64,000 bases of DNA from Methanoculleus oceani (GTDB taxonomy: Archaea > Halobacteriota > Methanomicrobia > Methanomicrobiales > Methanoculleaceae). The notes below the pieces were generated by a model that did no database searches, was not told the DNA's origin, and worked only from the letters and a program-made list of their open reading frames with translations. The stretch covers positions 310,001 through 374,000 of the forward strand of contig NZ_QFDM01000002.1 in assembly GCF_023702065.1 (NCBI RefSeq). The letters are read 5' to 3'. The translations under genes were made by a program, and so were the position numbers. The stretch's first letter is position 1, and every line of letters starts with the position of its first letter. Shown here piece by piece: positions 34,457-43,957 of the stretch.

Positions 34457-37193
34457 GGAGTGCTTCAAGAATCCGACTGCGCCCGTGTTCGAGCGCCTCT
34501 TCGAGCCGGGAGGCGTCCGAGCCTGCGCCCTGCGCAAGGTTCGGCTTGCCGCCGCCCTTCCCGCCGAGGACGCCGCAGGTCTCCCGCACGATATCGGCGG
34601 CGTTCACCGTCGGTACTCCCGACGCCGCCACCACCTTCACGTTTCCGTCCCCCGATGCAAAGAGTGCCACGCCGCCCCCGTCGGCGACGGTGGTGGCGAG
34701 TGCGACGAGTTCCTTATGGGTCGCGTCCAGTTCTCTGACGACGATCCTGACCCCGTCCACCATCTCGCCGTCGAGGTTCTGCATCTCGAGGTCCACCACC
34801 TTCTTCTGGAGGCGTTCGATCTCTTTCTTCTGTTCCTTCCACTCCCCAAAGAAGCGTGCTACCGTCGCCGGAAGGTTCTCGGGCTGGACGCTCACCACAT
34901 CGGCAGACGTCTCGAGGAGTTCCGCCATGTGCTGTACTGCATGCACGGCAGCGATACCGGCCGCAAAGACCAGCCGCTCGACGCCGTCCTGGATGTGCTC
35001 GACGCCGAGGATCCTGATAGGCCCGATCTCGCCGGTTGTCCGGACGTGCGTTCCCGCACACGCCTGCACGTCGCTCCCCACCTGCACCGTCCTGATCTCC
35101 CGGCCCGGCGGGACGCCGCCCTGGTAGAGGCCGAACCCGTACTTCTGCTCGGCCTTCGTCCGCTCCTCGATATGGACGTAGACCGGCGTATCGGCCATGA
35201 CCAGACGGTTCGCCTCAAGCTCGATCCTCCTGAGCTCTTCGGGCGTGATATGCGTGTAATGCCGGATATCCAGGCGGGAAGCCTCGCTCCCCTTCTGGGC
35301 GCCCGCCTGGTGCACGTGGACGCCGAGCACCTGCTGTGCGGCGTGCAGGAGGACGTGGGTCGCCGTGTGGTGGCGCATCAGCGACCACCGGCGTTCCTCG
35401 TCCACCATGCCCTTCACCCGGTCGCCACGCATCAGGGGGCCCCCCGTGACCCGGTGAAGGATCACCTCCCCGAGTTTCACGACCTCCTCCACCCGCACCA
35501 TGCTATCGGACGTCACCAGGGTGCCGGTATCGGACGGCTGACCGCCTCCCTCGGGGTAGAAGAGCGTCTGGTCCAGCACCGCCATCCCGTCGAAGTAGTC
35601 GAGCACCATCGCCTCGAACTCGATCTCGTTCGGGAGCTCGTAGTAGAGTTTCTTTGTGGGAGGGAGAGCTTTCGCCCGCTCGCGGTATCGGGCAAGCGGG
35701 TCCTCCCCCTTCGCCTCCTTCTGTGCCTCCGAATGAGAGTCGGCAATCAGCGAGTAGAAGTTGTCGGGGATCTCCACGACGGCGCCCTCGGCGGCGGCGA
35801 CCTCCTTTATCATCTCGGGCGGGATGCCGTGCGAGTCGTAGAGGGTGATGACCTCCTCGAGGGGGACACGGGAACTCTTTGCCTTGTAGTTCCGGGCGAT
35901 CTTCTGGACGATCCGGGTCCCGCGCTCGAGGGTGCTTGCGTACCTCACCTCCTCGTTTGCCACGATCTCCCTGACCACACCCACGTCCTGCTCGAAGTTC
36001 TCGGTCCCCACGACCTGCATCTGTGCTTCGATCAGGTCTGAGAGGTCGTCGTCCATCGAGAGGTCGTTCATCATCCGGAGCGTCCGGCGAAGGACGAGCC
36101 GGGCGAGGTACCCCTCACGGATATTGGAGGGGACGATGCAGTCGCCGAGCATGTAGGCGAGACAGCGGGTGTGGTCGGCGATCGAGTAGACCTTCTCGAT
36201 CGGGACGACGATCCGCTCGAGCCGTTCGACGGGTACGTCGATCGCTTCGGCGACCTTCCTCCTGAGGTTGTAGAGGTTCGTCCCGGAGATGTCCATCACC
36301 CCGGCGAACCGGGCGCTGAGCCCCATGATCTTCGTGAACTCGGGGTTGTCGAGGAGGTTCTCCAGGTGGGCCGAATGCATCAGGCGGCTCACCATCTCCG
36401 GGAAGACCGCGTCGTAGATCGTCGGCGAACCCTTCGAGGCCCAGACGAACCGCTCGAGGCCGTAGCCGGTATCCACGATCTTCAGCCGCATCGGGTAGTA
36501 GGGCACCCCGTTCACGTCGACGGGCGGCTGATCGGTCTTCTGCCGCCCGAGGTTCATGAAGACCAGCGTCGCGACCTCGAGACCGCCGATGAGCACCTCG
36601 ACGGAGGCTCCGGCGTTCCCGCCGCCGTACCAGGGGTGCTCCTTGTAGCTGACCCGGTTGAGATCGCCCCCGATGGACTTGACGAACTCGTCGCAGAGGG
36701 CGACCGTCTGGTCCTTCCAGTAGATCTGCTCCTCCGGGGTGTTGAAGGCGTGGTGCGCCATCATCTCAAAAAGCGTCAGGTGGCGTCCGGATCTCCCAAC
36801 GGAGTCGAGGTCGTTTAGGCGGATGCAGGGCTGGGAGATGGTCAGCGGGTTCGCCGGCGGGGGGACGACCCCGCTCGTGACGAACGGCTGGAAGTCGGCG
36901 ATGGATGCGATGGTGAGGTAGATATCGTCTCTCCAGCGGGCGGCTACGGGGTATCGTTCGAGGCGTGTATGACCGTGCCGCTCAAAGAACGAGAGGAAGG
37001 CCTCCCGCATCTCATCAACGCTATGGGGCTTGAAGACCGGGTTGCCGATGAAGTTATACGTTACACACGGAGCGTCGCCGCAGAACTCTTGTTCGGGGTC
37101 CCGGGTCCAGAAGGCCGCCCCGCAACTCCTGCAGACCTTCCGCTCAAACCCTTCGGACCTGAAATAATCGAGCGTATATTCTTCCTCGAGCAT
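34449..37193 (-). CDS. alaS: alanyl-tRNA synthetase, archaeal type
   Basis: The 914-residue enzyme charges tRNA-Ala. The N-terminus has the archaeal extension with a CRSCGAAFWTRDPEQEFCGDAPC zinc site, then the class II core (FFERHGHTRLERYPVAARWRDDIYLTIASI, motif 2 region). The editing domain carries HHTATHVLLHAA and CAGTHVRTTGEIGPI (Cys/His zinc ligands), and the C-terminal DHHA1 glycine-rich segment is GGKGGGKPNLAQGAG. Length fits archaeal AlaS. The ATG at 37193 is preceded by an AATTTATGC TATA-like element on the minus strand. Confidence 0.97.
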   Translation of the reverse strand: MLEEEYTLDYFRSEGFERKVCRSCGAAFWTRDPEQEFCGDAPCVTYNFIGNPVFKPHSVDEMREAFLSFFERHGHTRLERYPVAARWRDDIYLTIASIADFQPFVTSGVVPPPANPLTISQPCIRLNDLDSVGRSGRHLTLFEMMAHHAFNTPEEQIYWKDQTVALCDEFVKSIGGDLNRVSYKEHPWYGGGNAGASVEVLIGGLEVATLVFMNLGRQKTDQPPVDVNGVPYYPMRLKIVDTGYGLERFVWASKGSPTIYDAVFPEMVSRLMHSAHLENLLDNPEFTKIMGLSARFAGVMDISGTNLYNLRRKVAEAIDVPVERLERIVVPIEKVYSIADHTRCLAYMLGDCIVPSNIREGYLARLVLRRTLRMMNDLSMDDDLSDLIEAQMQVVGTENFEQDVGVVREIVANEEVRYASTLERGTRIVQKIARNYKAKSSRVPLEEVITLYDSHGIPPEMIKEVAAAEGAVVEIPDNFYSLIADSHSEAQKEAKGEDPLARYRERAKALPPTKKLYYELPNEIEFEAMVLDYFDGMAVLDQTLFYPEGGGQPSDTGTLVTSDSMVRVEEVVKLGEVILHRVTGGPLMRGDRVKGMVDEERRWSLMRHHTATHVLLHAAQQVLGVHVHQAGAQKGSEASRLDIRHYTHITPEELRRIELEANRLVMADTPVYVHIEERTKAEQKYGFGLYQGGVPPGREIRTVQVGSDVQACAGTHVRTTGEIGPIRILGVEHIQDGVERLVFAAGIAAVHAVQHMAELLETSADVVSVQPENLPATVARFFGEWKEQKKEIERLQKKVVDLEMQNLDGEMVDGVRIVVRELDATHKELVALATTVADGGGVALFASGDGNVKVVAASGVPTVNAADIVRETCGVLGGKGGGKPNLAQGAGSDASRLEEALEHGRSRILEALHG

Positions 37194-37254
37194 TGAAAAT
37201 CACGCAGCATAAATTGGTATGATTGTGACCGATATAGTTGTTTGTGCGGATTGT

Positions 37255-37572
37255 TCAAGGTTTCCAGGTGTCCTGGTACCAGAGGTCGTAGGATTCATAT
37301 AATCCCGTCCTCTCGGCGATGCGTACTGCAAGGATGTGCCAGCATTCGCGTCCCCGGAAGAGAAAGTCGCTGCAGGTGCAGAAGTCGCCTTCAACGATAT
37401 ACTCGTCGCTGCGTCCGACCACGATGAAGAAGTCCCGGTAGCGCTTCACCTGCCCTGCATCGACGGCTTCAAGCGCTTTTCTCCCCCGCTCCCCGTAGAC
37501 CCGCTCGATGCAGGTGCGGAACTCCGGTGTCAGCGCCCGGTCCCGCTCGATCCTCTGCCAGATGCTGCTCAT
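37255..37572 (-). CDS. SWIM zinc-finger protein
   Basis: The 105-residue protein contains FCTCSDFLFRGRECWHILAV, which fits the SWIM finger CxCx(n)CxH, after a small alpha/beta part (RDFFIVVGRSDEYIVEGD). SWIM fingers bind DNA or protein partners. The ATG overlaps the stop of the Nif3-like gene by ATGA, so it is the second gene of that operon. Homologues are small archaeal proteins of unknown role. Confidence 0.8.
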   Translation of the reverse strand: MSSIWQRIERDRALTPEFRTCIERVYGERGRKALEAVDAGQVKRYRDFFIVVGRSDEYIVEGDFCTCSDFLFRGRECWHILAVRIAERTGLYESYDLWYQDTWKP

Positions 37573-38279
37573 GGAACTACCACTACGTGTGGCGGATCAG
37601 GGATATAATGCCACCCCATGCGGGATGCGAGAGCCTCCATGGCCGGGGCCTCGAGCGCGTAGTGGGTGGCCTCGAGGCAGGGTATGGGCGATGCACGGGC
37701 CACGCTGTGCTTCAGCTCCGCCGAGAGGAACGCCTCCGCCCCGAGGTCGACGGCCTCCCGGATCAGGTCGGGATCAAACCCGCTCCCCCCCACGACCGCC
37801 AGGCGCCGGATCGTCCCGACCTCCCCGTAGACCCGGATCCCTCCGCCGGGGAGGCGGCGGGCGATCTCGTTCGCGTCGAGGGAGCAGTCGCCGACGAGGC
37901 CGGCGGCCATCCGCTCCGTCCGTGATAGATCGAGCCGGGATGCCAGGACGTCGTTGACGCCTCCGGGGGCATGGTCGAAGTTCGTGTGCATGACATAGAG
38001 GTTCATGCCGGCGGCAAGGAGGGTCCGGAGCAGGCGCGACGTCGGGCCCCTGACCGCCGTGACCGGGCTCCAGAGGGGCGTATGGTGGACGACCAGCATA
38101 TCCGCACCGGCGAGAACTGCGGCCTCCGCCACGCGCTCTGTGGCATCGAGCGCACAGCAGACGGTCCCGATCTCGTCCTTCCCCTCGACGACGAGACCGA
38201 TCCTCCCGGCATCGTATTCCTCGGCCAGTTCGGGCGGAGCGACCTGCTCCAGTGCGGCGATGATCCTCCGGATATCCAT
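37569..38279 (-). CDS. Nif3-like dinuclear-metal protein
   Basis: The 236-residue protein starts MDIRRIIAALEQVAPPELAEEYDAGRIGLVV. It has the Nif3 metal ligands in VVHHTPLWSP (His-His), YVMHTNFDHAPGGVNDVLA (His, Asp), and ELKHSVARA with ALEATHYALE near the C-terminus. Members (GTP cyclohydrolase-like, YbgI/NIF3) form toroidal hexamers; function is unsettled. The start at 38279 is chosen because the longer frame to 38408 is GC-noise. It leads a two-gene operon with the SWIM protein. Confidence 0.87.
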   Translation of the reverse strand: MDIRRIIAALEQVAPPELAEEYDAGRIGLVVEGKDEIGTVCCALDATERVAEAAVLAGADMLVVHHTPLWSPVTAVRGPTSRLLRTLLAAGMNLYVMHTNFDHAPGGVNDVLASRLDLSRTERMAAGLVGDCSLDANEIARRLPGGGIRVYGEVGTIRRLAVVGGSGFDPDLIREAVDLGAEAFLSAELKHSVARASPIPCLEATHYALEAPAMEALASRMGWHYIPDPPHVVVVP

Positions 38280-38537
38280 GCAGTACCCCGTATGGATCTC
38301 ACGGGATAAAAAGAGTGGATGAAGTTGCCGGGAACCCCCGCTCAGAGGAGGGCCGTTCGACCCCACCGCGTGAGAGTGGTTCGGGCCGGGCGAACCCCGG
38401 CATCCCATGATATTTTGCTGTCTTCCGGGAGAAAAAGAGCCGGTATCGTCGAAAAGCCGAGGAGATTCGATAGATCAAATAGAAATAGTTATCCCCAAAA
38501 AAACCGAAATTCGTTTGTCATCCATCGGAGATAGATC

Positions 38538-39833
38538 ATGGTGAAAAAGTTTGTTATCGGAATGATGCTTCTCTTTCTCTGCGCCGGCATTCCTGCCGTA
38601 TCCGCAATCGGAGGAGATGAGGGATGGTACCGCGTCCACTGCAACATCGACGGTGCCAATGTTTACTTTGACGGAAGCTACCAGGGTACCACGTACGGAG
38701 GATCGCTCGATGTCCCGGTCTACACCACCGGGGCGCCCTACAGTTCCTTCCGGGTAGAGAAGAGCGGTTACCAGGCATACTCCGGCAGCCTGCCCTCGAG
38801 CCCCGCGGCGGGCCAGACCGTGGACGTCTACGCGACGCTGCAGCCGATCGAGACCGCCGGTTCGATCCGCGTCTCGTCGAGCCCCTCCGGATCGGCGATC
38901 TACCTGAACGGGAACTACCGGGGAGTGGCGCCGCTCACGATCCAGAGCCTCTCCCCCGGCACCTACTCCCTTGAGGCAGACCACTCGGGCTACCAGTCCG
39001 ACTATGCGACCGTCACGGTCAAAGCAGGGCAGCAGTCGAATGTCCAGTTCACCCTGACCCCGATCGAGCAGTACGGGTCGATCAAGGTCACTTCCTCCCC
39101 TTCCGGTGCGTACGTCTACATGGACGGGACCTACAAGGGCAAGACTCCCCTGACGCTCACGAGCGTCTCTACCGCGAAGCACAACATCGAGCTCGACCTT
39201 GCCAACTACTATGACTGGAGGTCGAGCGTGACCGTGAGCCCCGGCGTGACCAGTTACGTCAACGCCCAGTTGTCGGCCGTTCCCTCCGAGACTACCGGGG
39301 GTATCGACGTGGTCTCCTACCCGGCAGGAGCCGACGTCTTCCTTGACGACAAGTACCAGGGCAAGACTCCCTCGGCCGGAGTGTATACGATCTCGAACGT
39401 CCCGGTCGGCTCCCATACCGTCAGGGTAGCTCTCTCCGGCTACCAGGACTACACGACGGGGGTCGTCGTCAGCGGGGCAACCACGAGCCATGTCAGTGCG
39501 GCGCTCCAGCCCGGTCAGGCCAGCACGACGGGCTCCATTGCGGTCACCTCCTCTCCCTCCGGCGCCGAGGTCTACATCGACAACGCCTATAAGGGCATCA
39601 CCCCGCTGACCGTCGACGGCGTTGCCGCCGGAACCCACGCGGTCAGGGTGGCGCTTGCAGGCTACGGCGACTGGTCGACCAGCGTCCAGGTCGGTGCCGG
39701 AAGCACCGCCTCGGCCTCGGCCTCGCTCTCGCCCGTGCCGACCCAGGCGCCCCACACAGGCACGGCGCCCTTCGCCGTGATAGGGGCGCTCGGCGTCCTC
39801 GGGCTCCTCGTTGTCCTGCACAGGCGGGACTGA
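38538..39833 (+). CDS. PEGA-repeat surface protein
   Basis: The 431-residue protein has a signal peptide (MVKKFVIGMMLLFLCAGIPAVSA), five PEGA-like beta repeats of about 70 residues, and a C-terminal membrane helix (FAVIGALGVLGLLVVL) ending in HRRD. Typical repeat cores are SPSGSAIYLNGNYRGVAPLT, SPSGAYVYMDGTYKGKTPLT and SPSGAEVYIDNAYKGITPLT. Such proteins are anchored in or near the S-layer of methanogens. The 258-bp region before it is AT-rich just upstream of the ATG, and GGAGATAGATC supplies the ribosome site. Confidence 0.88.
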   Translation: MVKKFVIGMMLLFLCAGIPAVSAIGGDEGWYRVHCNIDGANVYFDGSYQGTTYGGSLDVPVYTTGAPYSSFRVEKSGYQAYSGSLPSSPAAGQTVDVYATLQPIETAGSIRVSSSPSGSAIYLNGNYRGVAPLTIQSLSPGTYSLEADHSGYQSDYATVTVKAGQQSNVQFTLTPIEQYGSIKVTSSPSGAYVYMDGTYKGKTPLTLTSVSTAKHNIELDLANYYDWRSSVTVSPGVTSYVNAQLSAVPSETTGGIDVVSYPAGADVFLDDKYQGKTPSAGVYTISNVPVGSHTVRVALSGYQDYTTGVVVSGATTSHVSAALQPGQASTTGSIAVTSSPSGAEVYIDNAYKGITPLTVDGVAAGTHAVRVALAGYGDWSTSVQVGAGSTASASASLSPVPTQAPHTGTAPFAVIGALGVLGLLVVLHRRD

Positions 39834-39850
39834 ACGTAGAGAACCCCACC

Positions 39851-39858
39851 TTTTTTTT
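39851..39858 (+). terminator. T-run terminator after the PEGA gene
   Basis: Eight consecutive T residues lie 18 bp after the stop codon. Oligo-T alone is enough for archaeal intrinsic termination. Confidence 0.5.
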
Positions 39859-39983
39859 GCCCGGGCACGGAGCGGCCGGGTCGTGAAGCGGGAGATGCAT
39901 GCCTCCCGGGGGTTATTCCGGATCGACCGTGCCGGCAGGGCTCCATACCCGGACACAATATTACCTAAAGTAATAATCAACAC

Positions 39984-39994
39984 CTATAAATATT
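39984..39994 (+). promoter_or_regulatory. TATA box of the homocysteine operon
   Basis: CTATAAATATT lies 20-30 bp before the ATG at 40014, within a strongly A+T-rich 60-bp patch. The spacing implies an almost leaderless mRNA. Confidence 0.55.
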
Positions 39995-40013
39995 CTAAAA
40001 TGAATATACGTTC

Positions 40014-41522
40014 ATGGAAAAGTCCCTGGACCTCATCAACGCCCGGATACGCGACGGTACTGCACGAGTCGTTACCGCCGAAGAGATGCCGGGCATTGTC
40101 GACGAGTTAGGAGAGGAAGGGGCACTGGAGGAGGTCGACGTCGTCACGACCGGGACGTTCGGGGCAATGTGCTCCTCCGGCGCATTCTTCAACTTCGGGC
40201 ACGCCGACCCCCCCATCCGGATGGAGCGCGTCTGGCTCAACGACGTGGAAGCATACGCGGGAATAGCGGCGGTCGACGCCTACCTGGGCGCAACCCAGGA
40301 GGCCGACGCCAAGGACCGCCTCTACGGCGGCGCCCATGTCCTCGAAGAACTCGTGGCGGGGAGTACCGTCGAACTGCGGGCGACCTCCCGCGGGACCGAC
40401 TGCTACCCGCGCCGGAGCATCGTCACGGAACTGCTGCTCGAGGATATGAACCAGGCGGTCATGGTGAACCCGAGAAACGCCTACCAGCGCTACAACGCGG
40501 CGGCGAACACCACCGACCGGACGCTCCACACCTACATGGGGACCCTCCTCCCGCGGTGCGGCAACGTCTCCTACTCCGGCGCAGGGACGCTCTCGCCGCT
40601 CGCAAACGACCCCGGATTCAGGGTCATCGGGAGCGGCATCCCGATCTTCCTTGCCGGTGCACAGGGCATGGTGGTCGGCGAGGGCACCCAGCACTCGGCG
40701 GGCGGCGGATTCGGGACGCTGATGGTGACCGGGGACATGAAACGGATGCGTCAGGAGTTCCTGCGGGCGGCGGTGATGAACGGCTACGGCGTGACGCTGT
40801 ACGTCGGCATCGGCGTCCCGATACCGGTGCTCGATACCGGTATCGTCCGGAGCACGGCGGTGCGGGACGAGGATATCCTGACCGATATCATCGATTACGG
40901 CACCCCCCGGCGGGACCGGCCGTCGCTTGCGAAGGTCAGTTACGCCGACCTCAGGAGCGGGTCCGTCGAGGTCGGGGGGGAGACGATCAGGACGTCGTCG
41001 CTCTCCAGCTATCGGCGGGCACGGGCGGTGGCGCTGGAACTCAAAGACTGGATAGAGAGAGGAAAGATGGAACTTGCGCTCCCCACCCGGCTGCTTGACC
41101 CGACAAAACGCTCAAAACCCATGCGGGAGACGGCGGTCAGCCCCCGCGTCCGCGACATCATGAACCGGCAGGTGATCAGCATCACGGAAGACGAGGAGAT
41201 CCGGGTGGCGGCAAAGCGGCTCTTGAAAGACGAGACGAATCACCTCCCGGTCCTTGACGGCAACGGCACGCTGGTCGGGATCATCACCACCTACGACGTC
41301 TCGAAGGCGGTGGTGACCGACGGGAAACTGCGGCAGGTGAAGGATATCATGACCCGGAAGGTGATCAAGACCACCCCCGACGAGCCGGTGGATGTCGCCG
41401 CCCGGAAACTGGAGCAGAACAACATCAGCGCACTCCCGGTAGTCGATACGACGAACCGGGTGGTCGGCATCCTCTCGGCGATCGATCTCGGAAAACTCTT
41501 CGGCGGGAGGCGGCGACGATGA
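40014..41522 (+). CDS. L-aspartate-semialdehyde sulfurtransferase (DUF39/HcyBio + CBS)
   Basis: The 502-residue protein has a DUF39 (HcyBio) domain in residues 1-360 (VVTTGTFGAMCSSGAFFNFGHADPPI with the key cysteine, GAGTLSPLANDPGFRVIGSGIPIFLAGAQG, GEGTQHSAGGGFGTLMVTGD) and a C-terminal CBS pair (VRDIMNRQVISITEDEEIRVAAKRL and VKDIMTRKVIKTTPDEPVDVAARKL). It is the counterpart of Methanosarcina acetivorans MA1821, needed for making homocysteine from aspartate semialdehyde and sulfide. It overlaps the next gene by 4 bp. The CBS domains may sense adenine nucleotides or SAM (inference). Confidence 0.92.
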   Translation: MEKSLDLINARIRDGTARVVTAEEMPGIVDELGEEGALEEVDVVTTGTFGAMCSSGAFFNFGHADPPIRMERVWLNDVEAYAGIAAVDAYLGATQEADAKDRLYGGAHVLEELVAGSTVELRATSRGTDCYPRRSIVTELLLEDMNQAVMVNPRNAYQRYNAAANTTDRTLHTYMGTLLPRCGNVSYSGAGTLSPLANDPGFRVIGSGIPIFLAGAQGMVVGEGTQHSAGGGFGTLMVTGDMKRMRQEFLRAAVMNGYGVTLYVGIGVPIPVLDTGIVRSTAVRDEDILTDIIDYGTPRRDRPSLAKVSYADLRSGSVEVGGETIRTSSLSSYRRARAVALELKDWIERGKMELALPTRLLDPTKRSKPMRETAVSPRVRDIMNRQVISITEDEEIRVAAKRLLKDETNHLPVLDGNGTLVGIITTYDVSKAVVTDGKLRQVKDIMTRKVIKTTPDEPVDVAARKLEQNNISALPVVDTTNRVVGILSAIDLGKLFGGRRRR

Positions 41523-41917
41523 AACTCCTGCTGACGTTCTCCCGGAAAGGGAAAGCCGACCCCGGGAGGGAACCGGTGATCGCCCGGGTGGTGAAGGAGA
41601 CCGGCGTCCTCGTCAACGTCGAGAAGGCCAACATCGACTCGATGGCCGGCGAGGTGCTGATCGACATCCCTGACGCGGACGCGGACCTGGTCCGGCGGCG
41701 CCTCGAGGAGATGGGGGTCGCGGTACGCGTGATGGAGAACGCCGTCGCTCTCGACGAGGCGGAATGCGTCGACTGCGGCGCCTGCATCAGTGTCTGCCCC
41801 CAGGAGGTCTTCTCCTTCGACGAAGAGTGGCGCCTCCGCGTGAGATCCGAGCGGTGCGTCCTCTGCGGCAAGTGCATCCAGGCGTGCCCGCACGGGGCCC
41901 TCTCGCAACAGGGATGA
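41519..41917 (+). CDS. NIL-domain ferredoxin partner of the homocysteine enzyme
   Basis: The 132-residue protein has an N-terminal NIL domain (KLLLTFSRKGKADPGREPVIARVVKETGVLVNVEKANID) and two [4Fe-4S] motifs: CVDCGACISVCPQEVF and CVLCGKCIQACPHGAL. It corresponds to MA1822, the ferredoxin-like partner of MA1821 in homocysteine synthesis. Start and stop overlap its neighbours by 4 bp each (ATGA), giving a tightly coupled operon. Confidence 0.92.
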   Translation: MKLLLTFSRKGKADPGREPVIARVVKETGVLVNVEKANIDSMAGEVLIDIPDADADLVRRRLEEMGVAVRVMENAVALDEAECVDCGACISVCPQEVFSFDEEWRLRVRSERCVLCGKCIQACPHGALSQQG

Positions 41918-42630
41918 TCCGGGAGCACTTCGAGTTCCGGCAGACGATCGCGACGATCCTCGCCGACGACTCCCGGCACATCGCGGCGGCAAAATCCGGC
42001 ATGCTGAACGCCCGGCGGGAGGTCGAGCGGCAGATCGCTCTCGACCCCTATTTTTCGGCAACGCTCGAGCCGTATCTCCCAAAGATCCCGGAGAGGACAC
42101 CCGATCGCATGGCCCGGGCCGCGGCAGCTGCCGGGGTCGGGCCGATGGCTGCGGTGGCGGGTGCGATAGCCTGGGCCGGGGTGGAGGCGATGGTCGAGGA
42201 GGGCGCGACGTTTGCCCTCATCGACAACGGGGGGGATATCGCTCTTGTGAGCGACCGCGAGGTCAAAATAGGCATCTACGCGGGCACGTCTTCCTTAAGC
42301 GGGCGTATCGCGTTCCTGTTACCGCCGCAGAACGAGATCCTCGGCATCTGCACCTCATCGGCGACGGTGGGCCCCTCGATCAGTTTCGGCGTCGCCGATG
42401 CCGTGACGGTCTTTGCCCCCGACGTCGCCGCCGCGGACGCCTGGGCGACGGCGATCTGCAACCGGCTAACGGCAGACGACACCTCCGTCCTCGACGCCCT
42501 CCCGGGGACGGGCATACGGGGCGTGCTTGCCGTCGTCGGCGACGCGGTCGTCCGCTGGGGGGACCTCCCCACGGTCGTGCGGGCGAAGGTGGACGAACGG
42601 CTGATCACCGCCGGCCGATCGCCCGTCTAG
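41914..42630 (+). CDS. UPF0280 (COG2122) protein, third homocysteine-synthesis gene
   Basis: The 238-residue protein reads MIREHFEFRQTIATILADDS, then RMARAAAAAGVGPMAAVAGAIAW and ALIDNGGDIAL, with GICTSSATVGPSISFGVADAVTVFAPD further on. This is the ApbE-like UPF0280 family. COG2122 members (MA1715 in Methanosarcina acetivorans) improve sulfide use in homocysteine formation. ATG 41914 overlaps the ferredoxin stop by ATGA; the longer in-frame start lies within that gene. Its stop shares the CTAG tetranucleotide with the stop of the converging downstream gene. Confidence 0.9.
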   Translation: MIREHFEFRQTIATILADDSRHIAAAKSGMLNARREVERQIALDPYFSATLEPYLPKIPERTPDRMARAAAAAGVGPMAAVAGAIAWAGVEAMVEEGATFALIDNGGDIALVSDREVKIGIYAGTSSLSGRIAFLLPPQNEILGICTSSATVGPSISFGVADAVTVFAPDVAAADAWATAICNRLTADDTSVLDALPGTGIRGVLAVVGDAVVRWGDLPTVVRAKVDERLITAGRSPV

Positions 42631-43019
42631 AGGCACTCGTCCAGGTACCGGATCGTCTCCTCGTATGCGTGCTCCCCTTCAAACCGTGCCAGTGTATTCT
42701 CGCCGTCGGTGATCAGGAGGACGGGCTCTCCATCTTTCATGCCAAAGATCACCTCGTAGAGATCGATCTCGTCGATGACGACCCCCGGCGCGAGGTCGGA
42801 TGCCGCGTGGAGCTGCAGCCGTTCCATCGTCAACTCGTCCGGCGTCTCCCGGAAAAAGTAGTAGAATACCTGGTAGGCGTTGAGGAGGTCGGAGGAGAGC
42901 AGCGCTCCCCGGGTCTCTCCGTCAAGCGTATCAAGCCTCTTCGCAAGAAGTTCGTCGTCGTCGCCGCTCGCCTCAAAGAGTCCGTCGGCAAGGTCCGCCA
43001 GTTCTGCATAATCGACCAT
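42627..43019 (-). CDS. conserved hypothetical protein
   Basis: The 130-residue acidic protein (MVDYAELADLADGLFEASGD; later YQVFYYFFRETPDELTMERL, VVIDEIDLYEVIFGMKDGEPVLLITDGENTL) has no membrane helix or cysteine motif. Composition and the ITDGENTLARFEG strand pattern suggest a small alpha/beta domain. I do not recognise the family. It converges on the homocysteine operon, with the two stop codons overlapping in CTAG, and is divergent from the small winged-helix gene, separated by a 129-bp gap that contains an AT-rich promoter patch. Confidence 0.65.
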   Translation of the reverse strand: MVDYAELADLADGLFEASGDDDELLAKRLDTLDGETRGALLSSDLLNAYQVFYYFFRETPDELTMERLQLHAASDLAPGVVIDEIDLYEVIFGMKDGEPVLLITDGENTLARFEGEHAYEETIRYLDECL

Positions 43020-43148
43020 ACTCGGTTCCCACCATACCTTCCGCCGCCCTGCACCGGCCTGAGAACCGCCGATAGCGGCCCGCAGAGCCGGAACGGTGCG
43101 GGCAGTGCATGAATAACTATATCGGTCTGTCCGGAAAAAAGAATAGGT

Positions 43149-43427
43149 GTGCGTGAGGAAGATCTGGACTGGGCAATATATCACCTGATTCCCGAAACCG
43201 GCGGCATTGCGGTCGGAGACCTGGCAGCAGCCACCGGCTTTGAACCAGGTGTGGTCACGGCGTCGCTTGAGCGTCTCAAGCGCTATCTCCTGGTCCGGCA
43301 GGCCGGGGAGACGGTGCGCCTCCTCTCCATCCAGGAGTCGTTGATCGAGTGCCAGTGCCGGTACACGAATGATATGCCGTTCGTCATCGAGAACGGCGTT
43401 ATCAGGGCGAAGAGGAGCGAGGAGTGA
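43149..43427 (+). CDS. small winged-helix protein
   Basis: The 92-residue protein starts at GTG 43149 ([20 protein letters not shown]). Residues 10-60 look like a winged helix ([30 protein letters not shown]), and a C-terminal CQCRY is present. A TATA box (ATAACTATATCGG, about 43111-43123) precedes it. It shares a 4-bp overlap with trm56, making it the first gene of a three-gene operon, and may act as a DNA- or RNA-binding partner. Confidence 0.7.
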   Translation: MREEDLDWAIYHLIPETGGIAVGDLAAATGFEPGVVTASLERLKRYLLVRQAGETVRLLSIQESLIECQCRYTNDMPFVIENGVIRAKRSEE

Positions 43428-43957
43428 GCGATATGCCCGACGTAGCGGTGCTCCGGATAGGCCACCGGCCCGAACGCGACCAGCGGGTGACGACCCATGT
43501 CGGGCTCGCGGCGCGGGCGCTCGGGGCCCGGGGAATGTACCTCGCCGCAGACGACCACGGCGTGATCGCGAGCATCGAGGACGTGGCCTCACGGTGGGGA
43601 GGAGACTTCTTCGTGGAGAACGACGTGAAGTGGCGGCGGTGCATCCAGGACTGGAAAGCCGCCGGCGGCAAGGTCGCCCACCTCACGATGTACGGACTCC
43701 GGATGACCGACGTCATCGACGAGATCCGCGGAGAGGAGCGGGTGCTCGTCGTGGTGGGGGCGGAGAAGGTGCCGGGCGACATCTACGGCCTTTCCGACTA
43801 CAACGTCTCGGTGACGACCCAGCCCCACTCCGAGATATCGAGCCTCGCCCTCTTCCTCGACCACCTCTTCGAGGGGAAGGAACTCAACCGTGAGTACCCG
43901 GACGCGAAGATCCGGATCGAGCCGACGAAAGTGGGGAAGAAGACGGTGGAGCAGTGA
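43424..43957 (+). CDS. tRNA (cytidine-56-2'-O)-methyltransferase
   Basis: The 177-residue archaeal Trm56 makes Cm56 in the T-loop of tRNAs. The N-terminus is [31 protein letters not shown], the SPOUT-fold knot region is [22 protein letters not shown], and [21 protein letters not shown] follows. Length is typical. GTG 43424 overlaps the preceding stop; ATG 43433 ([16 protein letters not shown]) with GGAGTGAGC upstream is an equally plausible start. Confidence 0.95.
   Translation: MSDMPDVAVLRIGHRPERDQRVTTHVGLAARALGARGMYLAADDHGVIASIEDVASRWGGDFFVENDVKWRRCIQDWKAAGGKVAHLTMYGLRMTDVIDEIRGEERVLVVVGAEKVPGDIYGLSDYNVSVTTQPHSEISSLALFLDHLFEGKELNREYPDAKIRIEPTKVGKKTVEQ

Noticed and set aside
38538-39833. 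Direct repeats suggesting a CRISPR array
   Set aside because: The repeats are coding (PEGA domains), about 200 bp long and diverged; no short identical repeats with spacers were seen in the window.
38475-39983. Minus-strand frame of 502 codons
   Set aside because: Antisense to the PEGA repeats; its apparent repeat pattern only mirrors them.
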